DNA from: Aalborgiella sp963841045
GTDB taxonomy: Bacteria > Pseudomonadota > Gammaproteobacteria > Burkholderiales > Burkholderiaceae_C
Reading direction: 5' to 3'
NCBI GenBank assembly: GCA_963841045.1
Contig: CAWJBD010000002.1
Location: forward strand, 124,001 to 188,000
DNA length: 64,000 nt
Made by a program: the position numbers and the translations under genes. Below are positions 1 to 12,353 of the stretch, in pieces. Each line of letters starts with the position of its first letter. Within the stretch, counting starts at the first letter, position 1. Under the pieces are notes generated by a model. That model had not been told where the DNA came from, did not search any database, and worked only from the letters and a program-made list of their open reading frames with translations.

Positions 1-33
1 TTTGATATCCAAAACGGTACATTTAACGAGTGA
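1..33 (+). CDS. C-terminal end of the preceding gene, possibly ResB-type cytochrome c biogenesis protein (partial)
   Basis: Reading frame 1 is open from the window edge and ends at a TGA at 31-33, giving only ten residues. It stops 11 bp before the ATG of the CcsA/ResC-type gene, so the two would be closely coupled. In System II cytochrome c maturation resB commonly precedes the resC/ccsA gene, so ResB is the natural guess. The residues alone are far too few to identify a family, and the frame could be open by chance. Confidence 0.35.
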   Translation, partial: FDIQNGTFNE

Positions 34-44
34 GAGCATCAAAC

Positions 45-1397
45 ATGTCAACAACAAGTCCACAAAACAACGGTTTTAAAACCATTTCGTTGAATGAAAG
101 CAGTTGGTCACGACGCAATCTGTGGGATTGGCTCTTTGCCATAACGGTAATCGTGGGAGGCTTGTATGTGTTCAAGCGATATGCCGATGCCATGGATGTG
201 TATGAAAAAGGCATTTTGCTAGCGGCCATTCCTTCTGCCATTTGGTTGGGTTGGTTTTGGCGACCTTTGCAAGGTCTGATGGCGGTTGTTGCTGCATTTT
301 CTTTGCTGGGAATTTGGTCCTACCAAACGGCAGAAGGTGGCAGTTTGGCAAGGGCTGAAAGTGTATTTTGGTTGAAATACTTTTTATCCAGCCAATCCGC
401 CATTTTGTGGATGAGTGTGTTGTTTTTCATGAGCACGGTGTTTTATTGGGTAGGCGTATTTGCAGACAAGCAAAGCAAGAACATGGAAATGATTGGCTCG
501 CGCATGGCTTGGGTGGCGGTCGCGATGGCCTTGATAGGCACCATGGTGCGTTGGTACGAAAGTTACCTCTTGGGCGCAGACATTGGTCATATACCCGTTA
601 GCAATTTGTATGAAGTGTTTGTCATGTTTTGCTGGATGACAGCTTTGTTCTATTTGTTTTTTGAAGAGAAATACAACACGCGTTCTTTGGGCGCTTTTGT
701 AATGCTGGTGGTGAGCGCAGCTGTTGGCTTTTTGGTTTGGTACAGCGTGGTACGCGGTGCGCATGAAATTCAACCCTTGGTACCCGCATTGAAAAGTTGG
801 TGGATGAAAATTCATGTGCCAGCCAACTTCATTGGTTACGGCACATTTGCTTTGTCGGCCATGGTGGCTTTTGGCTATTTAATCAAACAGCAGGCCAATG
901 AGACGCGTTGGTACAAACTCACGCCCTTGCTGTTATTGGGTGTCATTTTGTGTTTCATGCCATTGGTATTCAGACAAAAAACCTTGGAGTTTGGCGGTAG
1001 TTATTGGCTGGGTTATTTGGCAATTTCTGCTTTGATTGTGGGCGGTATATTGCTTGGGCGCAAACGCATTGCTGCCAAATTACCCAGCTTTGAAGTGATG
1101 GATGATGTGATGTACAAGGCCATCGCGGTTGGTTTTGCGTTTTTCACGATTGCCACCGTACTGGGTGCATTGTGGGCGGCAGAGGCCTGGGGCGGCTATT
1201 GGAGTTGGGATCCCAAAGAAACCTGGGCACTGATTGTTTGGTTGAACTATGCCGCTTGGCTGCACATGCGCTTAATGAAAGGCCTGCGTGGCACAGTGGC
1301 AGCTTGGTGGGCTTTGGTCGGCTTGGCCATCACCAGCTTTGCGTTTTTGGGCGTGAATATGTTTTTGAGCGGCTTGCACAGTTACGGTACGCTGTAG
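45..1397 (+). CDS. ccsB: c-type cytochrome biogenesis protein CcsB (CcsA/ResC family)
   Basis: Integral membrane component of System II cytochrome c maturation, which exports and presents haem for attachment to apocytochromes in the periplasm together with ResB. The protein is strongly hydrophobic with many membrane segments. It carries the tryptophan-rich WWD signature WGGYWSWDPKETWALIVWL at about residues 380-400, the hallmark of CcsA/ResC haem-handling proteins. The ATG at 45 is preferred over an upstream GTG at 30 because GAGAG lies about 8 bp before it. Length of about 450 residues fits betaproteobacterial members, which have an extended N-terminus. Database naming of CcsA and CcsB is inconsistent; this is the WWD-domain partner. 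Confidence 0.92.
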   Translation: MSTTSPQNNGFKTISLNESSWSRRNLWDWLFAITVIVGGLYVFKRYADAMDVYEKGILLAAIPSAIWLGWFWRPLQGLMAVVAAFSLLGIWSYQTAEGGSLARAESVFWLKYFLSSQSAILWMSVLFFMSTVFYWVGVFADKQSKNMEMIGSRMAWVAVAMALIGTMVRWYESYLLGADIGHIPVSNLYEVFVMFCWMTALFYLFFEEKYNTRSLGAFVMLVVSAAVGFLVWYSVVRGAHEIQPLVPALKSWWMKIHVPANFIGYGTFALSAMVAFGYLIKQQANETRWYKLTPLLLLGVILCFMPLVFRQKTLEFGGSYWLGYLAISALIVGGILLGRKRIAAKLPSFEVMDDVMYKAIAVGFAFFTIATVLGALWAAEAWGGYWSWDPKETWALIVWLNYAAWLHMRLMKGLRGTVAAWWALVGLAITSFAFLGVNMFLSGLHSYGTL

Positions 1398-1431
1398 CTG
1401 AATAGATGTTGTGTTACTTGGTGTGATGGCC

Positions 1432-1499
1432 AAAAATATATGAAAAATTGGCCTCTAGCCGGCGTATATATTGCCTAGTGTGCTATATTATTTATAGCA
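1432..1499 (+). repeat. Dispersed repeat copy R1, intergenic
   Basis: One of the best copies of the window-wide repeat. It has an A-rich left end, the core CTAGCCGGCGTATATATTGCC, and a right-end hairpin TGCTATA-TTATT-TATAGCA at 1480-1499. It lies between the convergent ccsB and acyltransferase genes, so the hairpin could also act as a weak bidirectional terminator. Confidence 0.8.
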
Positions 1500-1519
1500 A
1501 AATAAGATTTCAACGGCAT

Positions 1520-2395
1520 CTAATACACTGAAGGCTCACCCACTGGTCTGCTTTTGAAGCGCTTGTGCACCCAGTAATACTGCGCTGGCATGGTGGCTAT
1601 ATATCCCTCTAGTTGCTGGTTCATAAAGGTGGTGTCTGCCACCATGTCTGGTGTTGGAAAATTTTTCCATGCAGGCAATACTTCTACCTCATAACCGTCA
1701 TTTGTCATGCGGTTGATAACTGGCACTACTTTGGCTTTTCCGAGTCTAGAAAAACGGTGCAGTGACGGAATGGTACAAGTTGAAATGCCATAAAACGGCA
1801 CAAAAATCGATTCTTGCGGGCCAAAATTCATATCGGGCAATATGCCCAGCATTTCACCCGAACGCAGCGCGGCAATGATTTCTTTGACCCCTGCAATGCG
1901 TCCAAACAAGCGGATGTTGCCAAAGCGTGCGCGCCGCTTCAATATCCAAGCATCAATGGTTTTGTTGGATTGGTTGGTGTAAATGGTGATGAGCTTGCGT
2001 TGGATTTGCTGTGTGAAAGCGGTGTTGCCAGCATCCATGCCCACAAAGTGCGGCACAAACAAAACAACAGGTTCGTTGTTCTGCAATTCATGGACAGCAC
2101 CTGTGATTTTTAAGCGTTTTAAAGTGACATCCGGCCGACCATGCCACAGCCAGCTTCTATCCAGTAAAGCTTGCATAAAGTAAACAAAGTGTTCGCGCAC
2201 CAATTTTTTAATTTGTACATCTGTCAACACTGGAAAACACAATTTCAAATTGACAGTGGCAATGTGTCGGCGTGAGCGAATGGTGTGGAAAAACAAAACA
2301 CCCAGCGCTTTGCCCATTGCGCGAATCCAAGCCAATGGCAACAAGGCTAACAGGCGTATGAAAGCAATACCCAAATAAGCCAGCAGCTCATTCAT
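1520..2395 (-). CDS. Lysophospholipid/lipid A acyltransferase (LpxL/HtrB family), second of a pair
   Basis: Predicted inner-membrane acyltransferase that adds a secondary acyl chain to lipid A precursors. The N-terminus has a membrane anchor, and the catalytic HX4D motif is HFVGMD with His116 and Asp121. Length 291 residues is usual for the LpxL/LpxM family. The start at 2395 is chosen because the TAA of the upstream gene lies only 2 bp away; the longer frame up to 2476 would overlap that gene by about 80 bp. It forms an operon with its paralogue upstream. Which acyl chain it transfers cannot be told from sequence. Confidence 0.88.
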   Translation of the reverse strand: MNELLAYLGIAFIRLLALLPLAWIRAMGKALGVLFFHTIRSRRHIATVNLKLCFPVLTDVQIKKLVREHFVYFMQALLDRSWLWHGRPDVTLKRLKITGAVHELQNNEPVVLFVPHFVGMDAGNTAFTQQIQRKLITIYTNQSNKTIDAWILKRRARFGNIRLFGRIAGVKEIIAALRSGEMLGILPDMNFGPQESIFVPFYGISTCTIPSLHRFSRLGKAKVVPVINRMTNDGYEVEVLPAWKNFPTPDMVADTTFMNQQLEGYIATMPAQYYWVHKRFKSRPVGEPSVY

Positions 2396-2397
2396 CC

Positions 2398-3270
2398 TTA
2401 CACAGTCTCCACAGTTAAATTTTCTTTTCGCGGCGTTTTGTAGCGGCCATAACCCCATAGATATTGCGTGGGGCAACTGCGAATCAACTCTTCCATTTCG
2501 ATGTTCATTTGTCCGACCGCCGTTTCGAGATCGTCACTCCATGCGGCAGTCAGTTCACGAAAGTGCAAAGCAAAACCGCGTCCCCACGATAAGCGTTCAC
2601 CCCAGCCCACCAAAACAGTCGCCCCCGTTTGGGCATGCAGTCGCGCAGCCAGTGTCATCGAATAAGCATCTTTACCAAAAAACGGCACCCACACGCCCAT
2701 GCCATCGGGCGGCACTTGATCGGGCAACAAACCAACGGCTTGACCCTTGCGCAGTGCTTTGATCATTTGCCGAACACCTGCCAAGTTGGTGGGTACGGTG
2801 GCCAGTCCAGGGCGGTTGCGCGAATTCGCCACCAAATCGCTCATCCATGCTTTGCGTGCGGGTCGAAACAACACGGTGAATGGTCCAAAGCGTGCACCAA
2901 AATTTTGCGCCCAAGCTTGTCCGATCATCTCGAAACATCCCAAATGTGGGGTTAGAAAAATAACGCCTTTGCCAGTTGCATAAGCCTTTTCAACCACACC
3001 AAAATCGTTGCATTGAAATGGTGCTTCAGCCTTGCCTTGGGATTTGCCTTTGTTGCTCATCCACAGTTTAGGCAGCTCCGCAACCATGCGACCCGCGCTG
3101 GCCACTGCACCCTTGACCTGTGCAAATGAATACCCGGCTTGCTGACTGTTTTGCAAGAAACGGTTTCTGTATGAAAGCGACAAGGCAAAGACGACCCAGC
3201 CCAAAACAGAACCGATACCGTGTGCCAGCCACAGAGGCAGAAAAGAGAAGCATTTGAAGACGAAAATCAT
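2398..3270 (-). CDS. Lysophospholipid/lipid A acyltransferase (LpxL/HtrB family), first of a pair
   Basis: Paralogue of the next gene and transcribed first. N-terminal hydrophobic anchor within residues 1-35 and a HX4E variant of the acyltransferase motif, HLGCFE, with His109 and Glu114. A later conserved block containing GLLPDQVPPD matches the family. The protein is 290 residues long. It is divergent from metK, an arrangement I recall as common in Burkholderiales. The two enzymes probably add successive secondary acyl chains to lipid A, but the assignment of LpxL versus LpxM roles is open. Confidence 0.88.
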   Translation of the reverse strand: MIFVFKCFSFLPLWLAHGIGSVLGWVVFALSLSYRNRFLQNSQQAGYSFAQVKGAVASAGRMVAELPKLWMSNKGKSQGKAEAPFQCNDFGVVEKAYATGKGVIFLTPHLGCFEMIGQAWAQNFGARFGPFTVLFRPARKAWMSDLVANSRNRPGLATVPTNLAGVRQMIKALRKGQAVGLLPDQVPPDGMGVWVPFFGKDAYSMTLAARLHAQTGATVLVGWGERLSWGRGFALHFRELTAAWSDDLETAVGQMNIEMEELIRSCPTQYLWGYGRYKTPRKENLTVETV

Positions 3271-3300
3271 TGGCTCAATTATCTAGGCAAAAAGTTGCAA

Positions 3301-3446
3301 AATTTGATAAAATACGCCTGTCGCTGAGTTAACTGAACTACTTGCAGGGCGACGTTAAAGATATCTGCTAAAGCGTTCGCCACAGCTCAAAGAGGCTCAC
3401 TCCAAAAAGTTAGGCAACGCGTCCTTTCACTTTATTGGAGTTTTTT
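3301..3446 (+). promoter_or_regulatory. metK upstream region with long, potentially structured leader
   Basis: A TAAAAT box at 3308-3313 is a plausible -10. The following 130 bp before metK can fold: GTCGC at about 3319-3323 pairs with GCGAC, and alternatively GGCGACG at about 3349-3355 pairs with CGTTCGCC near 3375-3382. The two pairings share bases and so exclude each other, as in an attenuator or riboswitch. I could not match it to SAM-II or SAH riboswitch consensus from memory. A clear Shine-Dalgarno GGAG at 3437-3440 precedes the ATG. Confidence 0.4.
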
Positions 3447-4628
3447 ATGGCGAGCGATTTTTTATTTACCTCTGAATCTGTATCCGAAGGTCATCCAGAC
3501 AAAGTATCTGATCAAATTTCTGATGCGATTTTGGATGCGATTTTCAAACAAGACCCACTGAGCCGTGTGGCGGCTGAGACATTGTGCAACACGGGTTTGG
3601 TTGTTTTGGCAGGTGAAATCACGACCAATGCGCATGTGGATTACATCCAAGTTGCACGTGACACCATCAAACGCATCGGTTACGACAACACCGAATACGG
3701 TATCGACTACAAAGGCTGTGCTGTTTTAGTCGCGTACGACAAGCAGTCGAACGACATCGCCCAAGGTGTGGATCACGCATCTGACGACCACCTCAATATT
3801 GGTGCGGGTGACCAAGGTTTGATGTTTGGCTATGCTTGCGACGAAACCCCAGATTTGATGCCAGCACCCATTTACTATGCACACCGTTTGGTTGAGCGCC
3901 AAGCGCAGTTGCGCAAAGACGGACGTTTGCCATTTTTGCGCCCAGACGCAAAAAGCCAAGTGACCATGCGTTATGTCGATGGCAAGCCTGTTGGCATCGA
4001 TACGGTGGTGCTTTCCAGCCAACACGACCCCGATCAGTCTGAAACACAGCACAAAATGAAGGCATCATTCACCGAAGCCATCATTGAAGAAATCATCAAG
4101 CCTGTGTTGCCAAAAGAATGGTTGAAGGACACCAAATACCTCATCAACCCTACTGGCCGTTTCGTTGTGGGTGGCCCACAAGGTGACTGCGGTTTAACTG
4201 GTCGCAAAATCATTGTTGACACCTACGGTGGCGCTTGCCCACACGGTGGTGGTGCATTCAGTGGTAAAGACCCATCCAAGGTAGACCGTTCTGCCGCCTA
4301 TGCAGCACGCTATGTGGCTAAAAACATTGTGGCAGCTGGCTTGGCCAAGCAATGCCAAATCCAGGTCGCGTATGCGATTGGTGTAGCCAAACCGATGAAC
4401 GTCACTGTATACACCGAAGGCACAGGCGTGATGTCTGACGAAAAATTATCAGCATTGGTGCAAGAGCATTTTGACTTGCGTCCAAAAGGCATCATTCAAA
4501 TGCTCGACTTGCTGCGCCCCATCTACGAAAAAACAGCTGCCTATGGCCACTTCGGTCGCGACGAGCCCGAATTCACATGGGAAAAGACTGACAAGGTTGC
4601 TGCATTGAGGGCATCTGCAGGGCTTTAA
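3447..4628 (+). CDS. metK: S-adenosylmethionine synthetase
   Basis: Cytosolic enzyme making S-adenosylmethionine from methionine and ATP, releasing phosphate and diphosphate. At 393 residues it is full length. Diagnostic blocks are SEGHPDKVSDQISDA near the N-terminus (ATP-binding His and Asp), GAGDQGLMFGYA at about residue 115, and the phosphate loop GGGAFSGKDPSKVDRSAAYA at about residue 270. The start at 3447 is set by GGAG six bases upstream; an in-frame TTG at 3435 lies before that site and is rejected. The gene is monocistronic, ending at a good terminator. Confidence 0.98.
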   Translation: MASDFLFTSESVSEGHPDKVSDQISDAILDAIFKQDPLSRVAAETLCNTGLVVLAGEITTNAHVDYIQVARDTIKRIGYDNTEYGIDYKGCAVLVAYDKQSNDIAQGVDHASDDHLNIGAGDQGLMFGYACDETPDLMPAPIYYAHRLVERQAQLRKDGRLPFLRPDAKSQVTMRYVDGKPVGIDTVVLSSQHDPDQSETQHKMKASFTEAIIEEIIKPVLPKEWLKDTKYLINPTGRFVVGGPQGDCGLTGRKIIVDTYGGACPHGGGAFSGKDPSKVDRSAAYAARYVAKNIVAAGLAKQCQIQVAYAIGVAKPMNVTVYTEGTGVMSDEKLSALVQEHFDLRPKGIIQMLDLLRPIYEKTAAYGHFGRDEPEFTWEKTDKVAALRASAGL

Positions 4629-4650
4629 TAGTCAAAGTAAGAAAGTACAC

Positions 4651-4688
4651 AAAAGAGCCGATGGACGGAAGTCTTGCGGCTCTTTTTT
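4651..4688 (+). terminator. Rho-independent terminator of metK
   Basis: AAAAGAGCCG and CGGCTCTTTTTT form a GC-containing stem with A and T tracts on either side, 22 bp after the metK stop. It could terminate in both directions. Confidence 0.85.
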
Positions 4689-4831
4689 ACTTGAGTAATT
4701 ACTTGATGCCTTATGGATTCGTCTATCAATTGCGGTTTCGTTGACTGACATCAATAGCAAGACTTTATTCCGTAAGTTGTTTACAAGTCATTTGAACGAA
4801 GATATGCTACCTCAAAAGAACTAGGTGCAAT

Positions 4832-5608
4832 ATGTCTATCGAACTATACAAAGATCAAAACCATTGCTGTGTCATGTTTACCGATTTGGTAGACGAGGGC
4901 GAAGGTGCAGTGCAGGCCAATCAGTTTTTAATTGTCGATCATGGCGAAGGTGTCATCATGGATCCTGGTGGCAACATGACTTACAACGAATTGAGTTTGA
5001 CCATGCGCAAATACATTGCGCCAGATAAACTTGATTACATCATCGCTTCGCATGCTGATCCGGACATCATTGCTTCTTTAGACCGATGGATGACCTCATC
5101 AAAAGCCAAGTTGGTGATTTCTTCTTTATGGGCACGTTTTGCGCCGCATTTTTGCAAAATTGGCAAAACAGAAAACCGCATCATCGGTGTGTCTGATGAG
5201 GGTTGTAAGTTGCGATTCGGTAATGCAGAGCTATGGCTGCTACCCGCGCATTTCATGCATGCAGAAGGTAATTTTCATTTCTACGATCCAGTTAGCAAGA
5301 TATTGTTTACTGGTGATTTGGGTGTCTCCATGCTGAGTGGCACTTCTTCATCGCAATACATCACAGATATAACTGTCATGCCCAATGGTATGGAGGCTTT
5401 TCACAAGCGCTATATGGTGACCAATAAAGTTTTGAAGCTTTGGGTTCGCATGGTGCGCGAATTAGAGATTTCCATGATTGTTCCTCAACACGGCTCTCCA
5501 CTCAAAGGTAAGGCGATTGGTCAATTACTCGATTGGTTAGACGGATTGGCATGTGGTGTTGATTTGATGGGCTCAACAAATTATCAACTTCCTAGAAACC
5601 GCATATAA
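4832..5608 (+). CDS. Metallo-beta-lactamase-fold di-iron protein (ODP/flavodiiron-like)
   Basis: Predicted cytosolic di-metal protein of 258 residues, resembling the metallo-beta-lactamase half of flavodiiron proteins without a flavodoxin domain (oxygen-binding di-iron protein type). Metal ligands are visible as HADPD (His74, Asp76, Asp78), His140 or His143 in PAHFMHAEG, Asp162 in FTGDLG and a late His in PQHG. The first motif is HADPD rather than the HxExDH of classic flavodiiron enzymes. A role in oxygen or redox sensing, or oxygen or NO reduction, is family inference. It stands alone between the metK terminator and a repeat. Confidence 0.75.
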   Translation: MSIELYKDQNHCCVMFTDLVDEGEGAVQANQFLIVDHGEGVIMDPGGNMTYNELSLTMRKYIAPDKLDYIIASHADPDIIASLDRWMTSSKAKLVISSLWARFAPHFCKIGKTENRIIGVSDEGCKLRFGNAELWLLPAHFMHAEGNFHFYDPVSKILFTGDLGVSMLSGTSSSQYITDITVMPNGMEAFHKRYMVTNKVLKLWVRMVRELEISMIVPQHGSPLKGKAIGQLLDWLDGLACGVDLMGSTNYQLPRNRI

Positions 5609-5660
5609 ATTGGCTATAGCTGCCTGTTATGTTCCCTGTGTTGCTATATAAATTATAGCA
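5605..5660 (+). repeat. Dispersed repeat copy R2, divergent
   Basis: A more degenerate copy of the window repeat. The right-end hairpin GCTATA-TAAAT-TATAGC at 5643-5660 is kept, but the GCCGGCGTAT core is replaced by a variant. It begins at the stop codon of the preceding gene and ends 47 bp before a REP-associated transposase gene. Confidence 0.6.
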
Positions 5661-5707
5661 ATAAAGTTCGATTGTAAGCTGGATAGAATTCAGTTTAAAC
5701 TCTGATC

Positions 5708-6422
5708 ATGGCACGTCTTCCACGTTTAAGTTTGGCTGGTTATCCGCATCTCATCTTGCAACGTGGGAACAATGGACAGACAGTTTTCACTTCAGCAACT
5801 GATTATGAAATGATGCTGAATCTATTGTCAGACAACTCGCGAAAATTCAATGTAGACATCAACGCCTATTCACTGCTACCCGATCATTTTTATATTTTGG
5901 CAACACCCCAATCAGTGGATGGCTTACCACTCATGATGCAAGCCATTGGGCGTTCATATGTGAGGTGGTTCAACAACTTGCATGGTCGCAGCGGCACACT
6001 TTGGGACGGACGGTATAAATCGACGGTGGTTGATGCCGATAGAGATTTGCTGGACGTCATGGTTTATATGGATACGAGTCCAGTGCGCGCAGGTTTGGTG
6101 ACTCAAGCAACGGAATCATGTTTGGACTAGCCATGCTTATTTCATTGGACAAGGCGTCAAGCATCACCTTGATAAACTACTTGCACCACATGCTGCTTAC
6201 TGGGACTTGGGTAATACACCTTTTGCACGCGAGATGAAATACGCTGAATTGGTCAAAGGTGGGATAGGCTCTTCGCGTCAATCGGAAATACGCGATGCTA
6301 TTCTCAAGGGCTGGGTACATGGAACCCCATCATTCGTAACGAAAGTTCAAGAATTGACTGAAAGACGTGTCATAAAGAAGTCAGCAGGACGCCCTGTTAA
6401 GAGCAAATCAATATCTGTGTAA
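5708..6422 (+). pseudogene. REP-associated tyrosine transposase (Y1_Tnp/RAYT), frameshifted
   Basis: Single-strand DNA transposase relative (HUH superfamily) of the kind that moves REP palindromes. The first 140 codons carry GYPHLILQRGNN, GRSGTLWDGRY and SPVRAG blocks. The frame then stops at 6128-6130. The continuation SHAYFIGQG ... LGNTPFARE resumes one base over and ends at 6422, so there is a one-base insertion between about 6108 and 6123. The HUH motif is also damaged: it reads HFY (His60, Tyr62) where the family normally has HFH, and the usual NPVRAG reads SPVRAG. Both changes suggest loss of activity before the frameshift. Confidence 0.85.
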
Positions 6423-6522
6423 TTAAGCGTTGCCAATTCAGCACGAAATAATGATATTATTTTTTTTGCAAAGCGTAAACCATCCGTTATGCTCAGTTCA
6501 TCGTCATTTTGAAAGAAATCGA

Positions 6523-7361
6523 ATGCGCAAATATTTAAGTAGCTTATCGATAGTCATTTACGGTTTATTGGCCAACTCAGTGCAGGCGCAAGCTTTACTC
6601 TTGGGTATCAGCGAAGGCACATCGGGCGGACTGGATGCGGCACAAGTGATTGCAAAGTACAAAGATGTTGGTGATGCAATAGGTCGTGGTATACGTGCCA
6701 ATGTCAATGTTGTGTTTGTACGCGATTTCGCAACTTTGGAAGAAGGTCTCAAAACCAATCGTTATGCCTTTGTTATGGCGCGGCCCAGCGATTACCCCGC
6801 ACGTGCCATGCGTGACAGCGGATACAGTTACGTTGCCCATGCCAAACCCGATGGGCAATGCTTTATCCTTGTTAAAAAAGATTCGCCAGTAAAGGACTTT
6901 GTCTGAAATCAAAGGTAAAAAAATTGCTTTGCCTGAAAAAGTTGCCTATATGACAAAATTTTGTACGGCAGAATTACGTAGCCAAGGAATTGATTTAGAG
7001 AAAGAAAAAATCAGTCACTTTTGTCAAAGAGCAAGCAGCTGTTGCTTTCTACTTAGACAATAAATTTGCCGATGTCGGTGCGGTGGCTTCGTATTCAGGC
7101 GTGGGTAAAAATTGGGAGAAAAAAGGGGATCGCATCTTGCACAAAAGCGTTACACAACCCTATTTCCCATTGGTAGCATCCAACAAAATTAGCCCACTTC
7201 AAATTCAGGCAATACAAAGAGAATTGTTGGCGATGTCGACTACAAATTCTGGCAAAGATGTTCTTATGCGCATTGGTATCAGCGGCTTTGATACCAGTGG
7301 CGAGGCCAAATTGCGTGACTTACCGAAATGGCTTGAGCAAGAAGTCAAAATCCAGAAATAA
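6523..7361 (+). pseudogene. PhnD-like phosphate/phosphonate ABC transporter substrate-binding protein, frameshifted
   Basis: Remnant of a secreted binding protein. The start at 6523 gives a signal peptide ending near VQAQA. The frame runs to 6906, then continues one base over as SEIKGKKIALPEKVAY from 6902, and shifts again at about 7013-7023 into VKEQAAVAFYLDN and on to the stop at 7361. Both are one-base insertions. Together the three pieces form one protein of about 280 residues of the periplasmic PhnD-like family. No permease or ATPase gene is adjacent, so a transport role was perhaps already lost. Either a decayed gene or local sequence error. Confidence 0.8.
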
Positions 7362-7414
7362 TGAAACAGGGAAAACAGTCTTCATATTTCAAATTGAGTG
7401 CGTATTTAATGTGT

Positions 7415-7473
7415 CCCTAATTAACATAGCTGTTAGTTTGGTTTGTTATTAATTAGGTTCTGACCCTAATTAA
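7415..7473. repeat. Palindromic REP-like element upstream of gltB
   Basis: A perfect 9-bp inverted repeat TTAATTAGG / CCTAATTAA at 7449-7473 with a 7-base loop TTCTGAC, preceded at 7415-7424 by a direct copy of CCCTAATTAA. The inner GGGTCAGAAC (complement strand) recalls the GGGTCAGA motif often found around RAYT transposase genes, one of which sits upstream at 5708. It could alternatively serve as an operator for gltB. Confidence 0.5.
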
Positions 7474-7547
7474 ATTTATTGGCAAGCATGTTGCAGTGCA
7501 GTAAAATTAACACCCCATTTTTAGATTCGGTGACCAAGGACTGCGCT

Positions 7548-12257
<4,710 letters not shown>

Positions 12258-12286
<29 letters not shown>

Positions 12287-12317
12287 ATATTGCCTTGACT
12301 GCTATCAAATTTATAGT
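12258..12317 (+). repeat. Dispersed repeat copy R3, overlapping the 3' end of gltB
   Basis: Core CAGCCGGCGTAAATATTGCC at 12275-12294 followed by a short CTAT/ATAG hairpin ending at about 12316. The gltB stop codon TAA (12284-12286) lies within the core, so the repeat supplies the last residues and the stop. Confidence 0.75.
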
Positions 12318-12353
12318 GAACTAAATCATTGAAACCAATTTCAGGACATCATC

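Noticed and set aside
384..815. Long minus-strand open frame opposite ccsB, and similar ones opposite gltB, hisZ and lon.
   Set aside because: They lie wholly inside well-identified genes, have no ribosome sites and no recognisable domains; they are by-products of codon usage on the coding strand.
3314..3440. SAM-II or SAH riboswitch before metK.
   Set aside because: I could not line up the conserved cores of either class; only generic stems are visible, so no class was assigned.
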